This document shows, one piece after another, positions 11,501-21,676 of a DNA stretch of 64,000 nt. The stretch spans positions 18,106,501-18,170,500 of the forward strand of contig NC_088311.1 of assembly GCF_910592395.1 (NCBI RefSeq), written 5' to 3'. Source of the DNA: Lineus longissimus. Its lineage: Eukaryota; Nemertea; Pilidiophora; Heteronemertea; Lineidae. The notes below the pieces were generated by a model. That model was given only the letters and a program-made list of their open reading frames with translations, did not search any database and was not told where the DNA came from. The translations under genes and the position numbers were made by a program. Each line of letters begins with the position of its first letter. The first letter of the stretch is position 1.

Positions 11501-14500
11501 CACAATTGTTACTAAATGGACAAGTAATAGTGGGTAATCAAAGTACCCATGGCACGACAGTGATCTTTAGGTGTAACGAAGGCTTCATTCTCGAAGGAAA
11601 GACGAATTCTACGTGTGTTCATGAAGATCCAAACAGCGCCAAGGGAAAGTGGTCAGAGCCAACGCCTGTTTGCAAGGGTAGGTCAAATGCCTACTGCACA
11701 CGATTGGTCAATTGCCATCCCATGCACCCATAAAAACATTTAATTTCTTTGTGGTTTGAAGGAATTTTGAGATGGTCCTTAATGTTGTGTCGTATTCTTC
11801 TTTTCTTTTCTAGCTATTACCTGTGAACCTCCTGTCATATCAAACGGATATGTATCAGTCACCAAAGAAGCCGTGTATGGGTCAACTGTAACCTATCATT
11901 GTAACCAAGGCTTTGTTCTGGATGGGGAAGGGAGTTCAAAGTGTATTCAAAATGGAACTGACAATGTTTATGGGAAATGGACTAACCAGACGCCTGTGTG
12001 TAAAGGTAAAGTTCCTCCAGATTGGAGCTTTTCTCATTTCCGTCCTACATTTCCCCCATGTTTGGCCTTGATCATTATCATCATCGATACAATCCCGTAC
12101 TTTGATTCCTTTTGCAGCCATAAGTTGCACCACACAATTGTTACTAAATGGACAAGTAATAGTGGGTAATCAAAGTACCCATGGAACGACAGTGATCTTT
12201 AGGTGTAACGAAGGCTTCATTCTCGAAGGAAAGACGAATTCTACGTGTGTTCATGAAGATCCAAACAGCGCCAAGGGAAAGTGGTCAGAGCAAACGCCTG
12301 TTTGCAAGGGTAGGTCAAATGCCTACTGCACACGATTGGCCAATTGCCATCCCATGCACCCATAATAAACATTTAATTTCTTTGTGGTTTGAAGGAATTT
12401 TGAGATGGTCCTTAATGTTGTGTTGTATTCTTCTTTTCTTTCTAGCTATTACCTGTGAACCTCCTGTCATATCAAACGGGCATGTATCAGTCATCAAAGC
12501 AGCGGTGTATGGGTCAACTGTAACCTATCATTGTAACCAAGGCTTTGTTCTGGATGGGAAAGGAAGCTCCAAGTGTAGTCAAAATGGAACTGACAATGTT
12601 TATGGGAAATGGACTGACCAGACGCCTGTGTGTAAAGGTAAAGTTCCTCCAGAGAGAAAGTTTTTCTCATTTCCTTTGTACATTTCCCCCATTTTTGGCT
12701 TTGATCATTATCATTATCGATACAATCCCGTACTTTGATTCCTTTCCGAGCCATAAGTTGCGACACACCATTATTACTTAATGGAAAAGTAATAGCAGGT
12801 GGTCAAAGTACCCATGGCACGACAGTGAGCTTTAGATGCGACGAAGGCTTCATTCTCTTAGGAAAGACAAATTCCACGTGTATTCATGAAGATCCAAACA
12901 GTCCCAAGGGAAAGTGGTCAGAGCCAACGCCTGTTTGCAAGGGTAGGTCAAATGCCTACTGCACACGATTGGCCAAATGCCATCCCATGCACCCATAATA
13001 AACATTTAATTTCTTTGTGGTTTGAAGGAATTTTGAGATGGTCCTTAATGTTGTGTTGTAGTCTTCTTTTCTTTTCCAGCTATTACCTGTGAACCTCCTG
13101 TCATATCAAACGGATATGTATCAGTCACCAAAGAAGCCGTGTATGGGTCAACTGTAACCTATCATTGTAACCAAGGCTTTGTTCTGGATGGGGAAGGGAG
13201 TTCAAAGTGTATTCAAAATGGAACTGACAATGTTTATGGGAAATGGACTAACCAGTCGCCTGTGTGTAAAGGTAAAGTTCCTCCAGATTGGAGCTTTTCT
13301 CATTTCCGTCCTACATTTCCCCCACGTTTGGCCTTGATCATTATCATTATCGATACAATCCCGTACTTTGATTCCTTTTGCAGCCATAAGTTGCACCACA
13401 CAATTGTTACTGAATGGACAAGTAATAGCGGGTAATCAAAGTACCCATGGCACGACAGTGATCTTTAGGTGTAACGAAGGCTTCATTCTCGAAGGAAAGA
13501 CGAATTCTACGTGTGTTCATGAAGATCCAAACAGCGCCAAGGGAAAGTGGTCAGAGCCAACGCCTGTTTGCAAGGGTAGGTCAAATGCCTACTGCACACG
13601 ATTGGCCAATTGCCATCCCATGCACCCATAATAAACATTTAATTTCTTTGTGGTTTGAAGGAATTTAGAGATGGTCCTTAATGTTGTGTTGTACATGTAT
13701 TCTTCTTTTCTTTTTCCAGCTATTACCTGTGAACCTCCTGTCATATCAAACGGATATGTATCAGTCACCAAAGAAGCCGTGTATGGGTCAACTGTAACCT
13801 ATCATTGTAACCAAGGCTTTGTTCTGGATGGGAAAGGAAGCTCCAAGTGTAGTCAAAATGGAACTGACAATGTTTATGGGAAATGGACTGACCAGACGCC
13901 TGTGTGTAAAGGTAAAGTTCCTCCAGAGAGAAAGCTTTCCTCATTTCCTTTGTACATTTCCCCTATTTTTGGCTTTGATCATTATCATTATGATACAATC
14001 CCGTACTTTGATTCCTTTCCGAGCCATAAGTTGCGACACACCATTATTACTTAATGGAAAAGTAATAGCGGGTGGTCAAAGTACCCATGGCACGACAGTG
14101 ATCTTTAGGTGTAACGAAGGCTTCATTCTCGAAGGAAAGACAAATTCTACGTGTGTTCATGAAGATCCAAACAGCGCAAAGGGAAAGTGGTCAGAGCCAA
14201 CGCCTGCTTGCAAAGGTAAGTCCAATGGCTACCGCACAGGATTGGCCAATTGCCATCCCATGCAACCATAATAAACATTTAATTTCTTTGTGGTTTGAAG
14301 GAATTTTGAGATGGTCCTTAATGTTGTGTTGTATTCTTCTTTTCTTCTCTAGCTATTACCTGTGAACCTCCTGTCATATCAAACGGATATGTATCAGTCA
14401 CCAAAGTAGCGGTGTATGGGTCAACTGTAACCTATCATTGTAACCAAGGCTTTGTTCTTGATGGGAAAAGAAGCTCCAAGTGTAGTCAAAACGGAACTGA

Positions 14501-17500
14501 CAATGTTTATGGGAAATGGAATGACCAGTCGCCTGTGTGTAAAGGTAAAGTTCCTCCAGATTGTAGGCTTTCCCCATGTTTCTTCTACATTTTCCCCGCG
14601 TGAGGCACTGATCATTATCAATACCAATACTTTGATTCATTTTCTAGCCATAAATTGCGAAACGCCTATCTTACTGAATGGACAAGTAACAGCGAGTGAG
14701 CTAAGTACCCATGGCACCACAGTGAACTTTAGATGCTATGAAGGCTTCATTCTCGAAGGAAAGACAAATTCTACGTGTGTTCATGAAGATCCAAACAGTG
14801 CGAAGGGAAAGTGGTCAGAGCCAACGCCTGTTTGCAAAGGTAAAACCAATGCTTATTGTACACGATCAGCAGGTTTTCGAGGGCAGTTGAAGTTCTGGTA
14901 GCATTTACATGCGTCTCCCTATGGAAGTGGTCTTAACTGCAAAATATATGTTCATGTTTTTAAATGTTTATTTTTTACAGCAACATGTGAGCCGCTAGAA
15001 ACTAGTGCGCACATTCGCTGCAAGATGAGCAAGCGGATGGGGACCTACATGAAAAAGTTGACGCTTAATAGTTCTTGTGTGACTTAAATGAGTTCGAAGC
15101 ACGATGTTATTAAATTCGTTCAGCTCAGTTTTTCGTAGGCAATAAGGAAACGGTCATGGTCGCATCTTTTTGTGTGACTAAGCGACATATTCACTCATAC
15201 ATTGTCCGCGATTCAGAGAGCGTTTGACCCTTAAAGGCTCTGATCGTGGGCTGCGGACAGGACGTCGATAAATACATGTACCAAAGGCCTTGGGGGTCGG
15301 GGACTTTGCTTATGTGTTTATGGACCCACATGTGAGTATGGAGCAAGCACATTGCCCTCACCAAAGAAATATACTTTGAGCACCTACCCACCATCTATAA
15401 TACCTATTAAACGCTCGCTTCTATTCTACTCTCAAGAAATTACCTGTGACCAACCCGTTCTACAGCATGGTAAAGCATCCACTGGTTCCTTACAATATAA
15501 TTCAACAGTATCATACAGCTGCGAGGATAACTATTCTCTTACTGGGAAGGCAACGTCCACTTGCGTCCAGGAGGATAAGACTAGCATCAAGGGTGTGTGG
15601 GCAGATCCAATACCGATTTGCACAGGTGAGAACCTTTTGACAATTTCCGATATAAGTTTTCTTCGTCTCCTAAGACGTGGTTTGTTGGTGTATTTTACAT
15701 GTCTTCTGTTGGTTATCAGAAATAAGCAAGGCGCAGCACAGTAAATAGAAGCTTAAGCGCGATCTTAATTGGCGTGTAGAGCATTTCTACGTGTTTACAC
15801 GCGTCAGTAGCTCTGTCCAAATCATATTCAGTGCATCATTTACTTATTAGGAATATATCAAATTTAATTTCAAATTTTAATTTTGAACGAACTAAGTTGA
15901 CCTCAATCTGCAAGACTTTCTGAAGCACGGTGATACCAGTGTAATCACATTTTCCATTACAAGTCTTGTGCTTTAATAATCACTATCGGGACAGCTCGCG
16001 GCCATTCACAGAATATGGCAGTGTTCAGTAAAACCTTAGTCGAATATATGTAAAAGAGCGACAACTTCCATTGGTTTTGCCCTATGCGTACATGATTATG
16101 CCTTCTTTGATCTAATCCTTACAAAATGCGATTTGATTGACAAAAAAATCCAAGGTCAACCCAATTTGATTTGATTCACAGAAATTGGATTGGAGTCACC
16201 TTCGTCGACATTGAATTACGTTCACGGAGACGTGGGAGGACGAACAAATACGCGTGATGAATCAGGTAAGTTTGGATCGTCAAAAAAAATTAAGAATGAG
16301 TGATTATAGACTTCACTGAGCAATTAAATGGAAACTATTGCGTATTATATACAACTAGCATTGTACCCGTGGCGCAGGTAGGTTCAAATGGGCTATACCT
16401 TGAATAGATTGAATTGCAATGATAATCTTATGCAATATCAAAGGAGCCATATCGAAGAGACAAATTAAACCAACCATTTGTCCACAGACTCGGACCTAGC
16501 TGTGGCGTGCTGTATGCGTGCATATAAAAGTATATCAGTTGGTCCGATAGAGATGATGAGGCAATGCCTCGTTCCTTAGTCAGCAATATGCGCCTTTTTA
16601 TACGGAGAAGAAGGAGTACCCAGATAGGCCTTCACATGTCGGCCTCCAAATGGCTCGAGCCAATTGCACTATCACTACTATAACTTTAAAATGCGTGCTC
16701 CTCCCACATGTAGCCAGGTCTCGGGCAAGGCACTTACTCGACAGGCAAGCTAGACGTTCAGCACCGTGAGCAGCTCCTTGATAAGGCCATTTCAGGTTCA
16801 GCGCGCCTCTTCAGATCAATTATTGAAAGCTGTGGTGAGCACATAAACAGACCATGGTAACCTTCATTTGAAAATCCCTTCATAATCAAGGGCTAGCTCT
16901 GGCTAACACAACACCCATAAACAATAGACCACCAATTTGACCCCAGCTCCTTACTGCGGGAAAACCCAAGTCCAGCAACTGAAAGTACCAAAAATACATT
17001 TTTGTTTACATTTGAACTGCACACATACGTTTGTTTACAATTTCTTTCCCGCGAAATCTCGAACATCAGGTGACCTGCAATCTTGGATTGAAAATAACAT
17101 TAACCTTGGTTCAGCAGGTCAACAGGTACAGGCTGTTCAAGCTAGCCGTTCAACAGGTAATGTTAGCCACCCCACAGGGAGTGCAGGTAATTGATTAAGC
17201 CCCTGCATAACTGAACAGCTATGATTTGGCTTCTGTGAGTGGTAAGGAGAATTGACAGTGTCTGATTAAAAATCCCTCATTACTGCTCCGCTGAAGTAAA
17301 TTTCCGTAATAAACATAACGTTGCATCAGGATAACATATCACCTGCAAACGTACAAAATTTCGAGACGAAACACTACCCAAAAATGGCACTTTATCGAGC
17401 CGCCTTATAGTATTATGATATAGATTACTGGCAAGAATGATAATCCCAGATGAATCCCTCTATATAACCCTGTCACTTGTTACATCATCAGTAACTTGTG

Positions 17501-20500
17501 CTTGCCTTTCTCAAGTGCTGACCCAAATGAAGTAAAATGCGAATTTCGAGTTCCTTTTACATTGTGCGATTTGAAGGTTTCCACATCGGTCGAATATAAA
17601 GTAATGCAAAATGAGGAAAAGCTAGGTTTTTCATTGTGTGTTCCTTTCACAATTCCCGAGCGTGCAAATAGAGAACATTTCAGCAAACTCGGTCAAGACC
17701 ACATTTGCCCTTGCTGCGTGCATGTATATACATTGACAATTTCTAAACTTCTTTATTAAAGTTGTTTACATAAGTTGTTTTACCCATTGATAATTTAAAA
17801 CCTCTCTCTTGATCTCTTCTTTGTTATCTCTATTTTCAGTATCAGCAATGAACATCGGAATTGGTATTGGCTGCGCGACAGTTGTTCTCGTCTTGGTAAT
17901 CATTGGTATTATTTTGGCAATCAAAAACAAAAGGTACGTTATTCCCATTTTCCAAATTATACCAACTGGAGTCATAAAATGCATGCAGTACACGATAGAT
18001 TCGGATAGAGCCAACCGGATTATTGTGGTTTTTACATGTCGGTGCCAAGTTCAGCTTGACTGGAGTCTGAGGTTTTCCATTCTATCTGAACTTCGCTTGA
18101 GGCAAAACTAGTGCATGTACTTCTGAATCGATGAATCTGTCATCCAGTCTAAAATAACCTAAGATATCACCATAACATGAAGATTTTAAAGGGCGCCTTT
18201 TTCGATGTGTAAATGTGTTCAAAGGGGCAATCCCTCAAATCGTCTCTCAATCAGCCATGTCTTTAGCGAGTGCTTAAACGAAGTGATACTGTCTGTCATC
18301 CTTCTATGGGTCGGCAGCTGGTTCCAAACCAAAGAAATGGCCCACTCGCCAGAAAGGTTCTGTCCCAAATGAAGTCTTCGTGCGCTTTGGTTGCAACTTG
18401 AAGCAAACAAAAGCGGGTGACCTTGAACGACGAACAGATTCGGCGAGGGGAAGCTGTTGGAAACCATGCCGATCAATGAACACCTCTATTAGCAATAGAT
18501 AGCAAAACTTTGAAAACCATACGAGACATAACCGGCAGCCGGTGGCGTTACCGGATGACTAGCGTAATATGATCGATCGTACTTGTGCGTTCTTCTCTCA
18601 AATCTCGCAGCCCAAATTTTGAATAAGCTGGATAGGTTCGATACTCTCCTTCTGACACCAAAATCCATGCCAAATACCTTCCGTTCAACTCATACCGGTT
18701 TCAATCTCGCTTCCAGGATGGCGAAGATGTAAGTGCTCGTGCGATCACACCCTACAACAAACCTGGAGGCGGGAAATGCCGGGTCGACTTTTATAGAAAG
18801 TCAAATGCAAACAATAAATGACGTTTCCTTGACATTTTTTTTATTGCATATTATGTTGGCTGGGGATATCAGGCAAGCAGTCTTGCCGAACTAGCATCAT
18901 TTTTGTTCTGTTTGGAGAGCCGCTTGCCGAACAGCACTGAAGATCAACCCAGTTTGGCCAGCCCGGCTTGCCAAACATTACAAAATTCTTCCCTGTTTGG
19001 TGAGCTGGAGACTTCACAACATGGCCAATCAGCGCAGTGAACAGATATCATATTGGAATTAATATGCGCATAATTTACAATCGCAGTCTTCTCGTTCTCG
19101 CTCTAGATTCACTTTTGAATATTTAAAATAAGTCCTTATGTAAAATTGCCTACAAGAGTTCATGAAGAATTAAAATGTGATTAACTAATGGCCGGGTCTA
19201 TTTGGCAAGCCGCTCGCCGAACAGGCATCTTTTTTTGTCCTGTTTGGAGAGCCGCTTGCCAAACAGCACTAAAAAGCCACCCTGTTCGGCAAGCCGGGCT
19301 TGCCAAACAGGGCAAAAATACTACCCTCTTTGGCGAGCCGGAGAGGTTACAACATGTTGGCCAATCAGAGAGCAGTGACGTCATATTCGAATTGATATGC
19401 GCATATTTAACAATGGCCGACTTCCCGCTCTCGATTCAATTTCTGTTACTAAACTCGGGTTTTGGTCAATAGTCCATGAAGAAGCATGTACATGTACATG
19501 ACTGTATGGATTTACAAAAAAAGTCATAAACGTGATTTAACTGACAAGCATGTTAAATGCATTAGTGTGCATTTCTAAAGGCGTTTCACTGTAACTCCAG
19601 TGTTGCTGACCGTGTTGCCACGAATGATAATGAGCTCCTGGATGGTTGAATATGCATGAGTTCGGCTCTCCATCTAGGGCAGAAAAAAGGCGCTGTTTGG
19701 TGAGCCGGGCTTGCCAAGTAGTCACTTCCTTAACTAATAAGTGCAGTAAATACATTGTAAGGTCCTTCGCTATACATCCAGTAGTGTTGTTTTCTGCGTT
19801 GCCATGAATGATGATTATACGGATATGATAATGAGCTCCTGGCAGGCTAATGTATGAATTAGTTCGGCTCTCCATCTTGGTAAAAAAAGTCGCTGTATGG
19901 GAAGCCGGGTTTGCCAAATAATCAATTCCTGTTATGTTTCGACCCTCAGCTCAGACAAGGAAAGGGTATCATACCTCACTTTAGATTAAATAATAATAAT
20001 GATAATAATAATAGGTATTGGATCAGGATAGTACAAGGGTGAAAGAACAATTTAGTTGGTGTGTACTATTACTACTATTCATCACCTCCGGTATTATATG
20101 GGTGAGTTACGCTGTTAGAAAATGAAAGAGTGCCGATCAGGGAGATCTGATCATATCAGGACAGTGGCAAGAAGCCACCAATGAAAAAGTGCAAAATGTG
20201 ATAAGAGTGTAAAAATCTATTAAGAAGTTTGCCTGCTTTAAGTTCGGCCTTCAGCCCTAATGACTTGTTTCGATGAGAATCCCAGGTTATTTAAGACGTC
20301 TTTCATAAAACGTGAGGTCAAACCTCAATTCTTCCATTCTGTCACATATTGTACCTAAAATGTTTGCACCTGTGAAGTGCACCACATATCTTGCAGTTTT
20401 TCAAATAATAAAACAAATGTGGCAATTTTTATTTTCGCGAATCGAGGTTATTCGCAAAATTCGACAGTTTTCAGTATTCATTTGATCAGAAAATTTGTAG

Positions 20501-20950
20501 TCCAGCTTCATCGTTGGCCATCTTTGCCTATCGGAGCCGGTTTGCTGAACTTTCTTATCCAGCGTGAATAGCACATTATGCTACCTCCACATTAGCGATT
20601 AACGAGGTATTTTGCAACAAGAGGCTCGATTTCCTCAGACATTGGTCTAAGCCAGATATTCAAATGTATCGGTCCTGGAATGAAACCACACAGTGCCGGC
20701 GGACAGGGCCTAAATCGTGGTGTTAAACGATAAGATAGTTCTTTTTTGTCAAACAATCCATACATGTTAATTTTGTTTGTCTTGTCTGATATTTTCCAGT
20801 CGAGAAAGCCCACCACATGAAACACTCGAAGAAGAGCCCCCTGCCAAATCCAAAGAAAAGGTCTTCCAGAATCCACTTTACAATATAGAGGAATGGAACG
20901 AAGGACAAAACGAAACAAGGGGCAGTTCTGACATGAGACTTTCCGCCTAG
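8333..20950 (+). CDS. gene A: CCP-array type I membrane receptor (5' end outside window or lost), exons listed separately
   Basis: Spliced gene seen from an internal exon to the stop. In order: two divergent CCP modules (8333, 9005), the CCP-a/CCP-b array (9379-14839), an optional stop exon (14981), a last CCP (15437), a hydrophilic stalk exon (16182), a single transmembrane helix (17840) and a cytoplasmic tail with NPLY (20800). All module exons are flanked by phase-1 introns, so any number can be joined in frame. Modules have the four Cys and the Trp before Cys4 of CCPs, and most carry N-glycosylation sequons (NGT, NST). CCP membrane proteins bind complement fragments, microbes or matrix; which applies here cannot be read from the sequence. 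It is paralogous to gene B downstream. The signal peptide exon is not found in the window. Confidence 0.8.
8600..8870 (+). pseudogene. decayed CCP exon
   Basis: Scattered remains of a CCP exon: CTAAATGGGCAAG, GGATCAGCAGTCACTTATCAG, AAAGGGCTTCGTTTTGGAAG and GGTCATGGTAATGTGAAAG follow the order of the neighbouring exons at 8333 and 9005, but frame and splice sites are lost. Confidence 0.6.
9005..9196 (+). CDS. gene A CCP exon 2
   Basis: Acceptor TCTTTCCAG, donor GTAAGA. ITCDTPSLTNGQESVSKTAH with CVEDGPDNVKGSWADPIPAC; closest in style to exon 1, not to the array. Confidence 0.85.
9379..9570 (+). CDS. gene A CCP exon 3 (CCP-a)
   Basis: First array module of type a: CEPPAISNGHVSVIKAAVYG, CSQNGTDNVYGKW, TNQSPVC. 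192 bp, acceptor TTTTCTAG, donor GTAAAG. Confidence 0.87.
9632..9778 (+). pseudogene. gene A truncated CCP-b exon with new acceptor
   Basis: A deletion removed most of the upstream intron and the first 45 bases of a CCP-b exon, fusing CATGTTT to AGCGGGTGGTC. The AG created at 9630-9631 falls so that splicing would keep frame (G|CG GGT), giving a module without Cys1. The intron would be only about 61 bases, so use is uncertain. Donor GTAGGT is intact. Confidence 0.6.
9917..10108 (+). CDS. gene A CCP exon 5 (CCP-a)
   Basis: VSVTIEAVYG, DGEGSSKCIQNG, TNQSPVC. Acceptor TTTTTCCAG; donor GTAAAA. Confidence 0.87.
10220..10411 (+). CDS. gene A CCP exon 6 (CCP-b)
   Basis: Gene-A style type b: CTTQLLLNGQVIVGNQS, FRCNEGFILEG, HEDPNSAKGKWSEPTPVC. 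Acceptor TTTTGCAG; donor GTAGGT. Confidence 0.87.
10549..10740 (+). CDS. gene A CCP exon 7 (CCP-a)
   Basis: VSVTKEAVYG, DGEGSSKCIQNG, TNQSPVC; acceptor TTTTTCCAG, donor GTAAAG. Confidence 0.87.
10853..11044 (+). CDS. gene A CCP exon 8 (CCP-b)
   Basis: Same as exon 6 except HEAPNSAKG; acceptor TTTTGCAG, donor GTAGGT. Confidence 0.87.
11182..11373 (+). CDS. gene A CCP exon 9 (CCP-a)
   Basis: Carries CKPPVISNG, with K for the usual E after Cys1; otherwise like exon 7. Confidence 0.87.
11486..11677 (+). CDS. gene A CCP exon 10 (CCP-b)
   Basis: Protein sequence indistinguishable from exon 6 by eye; acceptor TTTTGCAG. Confidence 0.87.
11814..12005 (+). CDS. gene A CCP exon 11 (CCP-a)
   Basis: Ends TNQTPVC; acceptor TTTTCTAG instead of the TTTTTCCAG of neighbouring type a exons. 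Confidence 0.87.
12118..12309 (+). CDS. gene A CCP exon 12 (CCP-b)
   Basis: Ends WSEQTPVC, shared with the truncated exon at 9632; otherwise like exon 6. Confidence 0.87.
12446..12637 (+). CDS. gene A CCP exon 13 (CCP-a)
   Basis: Variant with HVSVIKAAVYG, DGKGSSKCSQNG and TDQTPVC, the style that dominates gene B. Confidence 0.87.
12751..12942 (+). CDS. gene A CCP exon 14 (CCP-b)
   Basis: CDTPLLLNGKVIAGGQS, FRCDEGFILLG, CIHEDPNSPKG; the gene-B style of type b, with acceptor CCTTTCCGAG. Confidence 0.87.
13080..13271 (+). CDS. gene A CCP exon 15 (CCP-a)
   Basis: Back to the gene-A style: VSVTKEAVYG, CIQNG, TNQSPVC. Acceptor TTTTCCAG. Confidence 0.87.
13384..13575 (+). CDS. gene A CCP exon 16 (CCP-b)
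   Basis: CTTQLLLNGQVIAGNQS, a mix of the two type b styles; acceptor TTTTGCAG. Confidence 0.87.
13720..13911 (+). CDS. gene A CCP exon 17 (CCP-a)
   Basis: First half gene-A style (VSVTKEAVYG), second half gene-B style (DGKG, CSQNG, TDQTPVC): a mosaic within one exon. Its upstream intron has an extra ACATGT. Confidence 0.87.
14024..14215 (+). CDS. gene A CCP exon 18 (CCP-b)
   Basis: Starts CDTPLLLNGKVIAGGQS (gene-B style) and ends FRCNEGFILEG, SEPTPACKG: another mosaic. Acceptor CCTTTCCGAG, donor GTAAGT. Confidence 0.87.
14353..14544 (+). CDS. gene A CCP exon 19 (CCP-a)
   Basis: VSVTKVAVYG, DGKRSSKCSQNG, WNDQSPVC; last type a module of the gene A array. Confidence 0.87.
14648..14839 (+). 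CDS. gene A CCP exon 20 (terminal CCP-b)
   Basis: Distinct end-of-array variant: INCETPILLNGQVTASELS, FRCYEGFILEG. Its orthologous position in gene B is 52457. Donor GTAAAA. Confidence 0.87.
14981..15087 (+). CDS. gene A alternative terminal exon (stop-containing)
   Basis: Acceptor TTTTTTACAG, then a phase-matched frame starting ATCEPLETSAHIRCKMSKRM, with three Cys and a TAA at 15085-15087. It looks like half a CCP ending in a stop. An ATTAAA lies at 15109-15114. Acceptor, frame and stop are conserved in gene B (52792-52898), which favours a real alternative exon giving a soluble receptor over a decayed module, but decay before the duplication is possible. Confidence 0.5.
15437..15625 (+). 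CDS. gene A last CCP exon
   Basis: 189 bp: ITCDQPVLQHGKASTGSL, YSCEDNYSLTG, GVWADPIPICTG. Membrane-proximal module, diverged from the array and nearly identical to 53239-53427. Acceptor CTCTCAAG, donor GTGAGA. Confidence 0.87.
16182..16265 (+). CDS. gene A stalk exon
   Basis: 84-bp phase-1 exon coding IGLESPSSTLNYVHGDVGG plus a charged end; Ser/Thr-rich juxtamembrane linker without Cys. Acceptor ATTCACAG, donor GTAAGT. Same size and place as 53979-54062. Confidence 0.75.
16355..17424 (-). mobile_element. non-autonomous Helitron, family 1
   Basis: On the minus strand it begins TCTATATCATAATACTATAAGG and ends GGGTACAATGCTAG between host A and T, with no target duplication: Helitron-type ends. 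1070 bp, no Rep/helicase frame. It lies in the stalk-TM intron and is shared by both paralogues (54152-55016), so it predates the duplication. Confidence 0.8.
17840..17933 (+). CDS. gene A transmembrane exon
   Basis: 94 bp: VSAMNIGIGIGCATVVLVLV then IIGIILAIKNKR, a single membrane helix followed by a basic stop-transfer cluster. Acceptor TATTTTCAG, donor GTACGT. This fixes type I topology with the CCP modules outside. Confidence 0.85.
18547..19126. repeat. segment of gene A last intron missing from gene B
   Basis: Present between CCGGTGG and TTAAAATAAGTCC here, absent at 56127-56135. Contains GCCGCTTGCCGAACAGCACT-like units related to those at 19190-19345. Insertion here or deletion there is undecided. 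Confidence 0.5.
19190..19729. mobile_element. 540-bp insertion with 9-bp target duplication
   Basis: Flanked by TTAACTAAT at 19181-19189 and 19730-19738; the paralogous site 56192-56200 has one TTAACTAAT and no insert. Ends are weak inverted repeats around TTGGCAAGCC. Interior has GC-rich GAGCCGCTTGCCAAACAG units in both orientations and no transposase. Confidence 0.65.
19990..20013. repeat. (AAT)n microsatellite
   Basis: Short AATAATAATG run, matched at 56448-56471 in the duplicate with different unit count. Confidence 0.7.
20800..20950 (+). CDS. gene A cytoplasmic tail exon and stop
   Basis: Acceptor TATTTTCCAG. Codes SRESPPHETLEEEPPAKSK, then VFQNPLYNIEEW and ends GSSDMRLSA at a TAG. NPLY is an NPxY motif, which in other receptors recruits PTB-domain or clathrin adaptor proteins. 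Relative to gene B (57005-57164) a 2-base difference after TCTGA changes the last residues, shortening the tail. An AATAAA follows at 21168-21173. Confidence 0.83.
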
Positions 20951-21645
20951 ATTTTGTTTGAGGAAAGTACACGGCATCAAATTATTCAGGAGATTTATAG
21001 CTGTGTTTCAGTTGGTGATGATCGATTACGTCACGCCAGTTTTCGACGTTACAGGACTTGGTCCCGGTGGCAAAAATCCTTTGTACATTTTTAGAGACAT
21101 AATTTATTTCTCAGAGGAGTTAAACCCGTTCTTCTGAAGACATGAGAATGAGATTTCACAGATAGATAATAAAAAACAGAATAACTGGCGAAAAATATCT
21201 TCAATTTAGTGCATTCTAGCATTGATATTTTCTGGTAACGTATACATGGGGACGAAAAATACAGACGAGGTACGCGACGTTGCTGATGTTCACCACTGAC
21301 TGACACTGAAGGTATCGTGTGAAACAAAATTGACCACATTTCAGAAAACGTCTTGAATTAGGCATGTTAGGAAGTCCATGTAGGGGATGAACTTATTAAT
21401 AACAGATTTGATGGCTTTCACGCATCTTCTTGAAAACACAAAAAAAACAATAGCTACTAAAAGAATAAAGCAGAGGCGTCAAAATAATGATTATGTTTTG
21501 GTAATTGTCTCAATAGCATAAATTTAACGACCAATCATTTTAACTTGATGTTTTTCGGAAGGGGACTCAAGATGTTTTTTTTTAGATTTGTACATTTCAA
21601 GCAGAACACAACATCCAAATCTACCACTTACCAGGTGCTTTTTTC

Positions 21646-21676
<31 letters not shown>

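Noticed and set aside
9379-14839. regular repeats as a CRISPR-like array or satellite
   Set aside because: The repeat unit is 633 bp, coding, and bounded by consensus splice sites; it is an exon array in a eukaryotic gene.
16937-17194. 85-codon frame between stalk and TM exons
   Set aside because: It lies wholly in the Helitron interior and is not kept in the other copies.
17496-17759. 87-codon frame upstream of the gene A TM exon
   Set aside because: The duplicate at about 55110-55330 has an in-frame stop and no splice logic links it to the gene.
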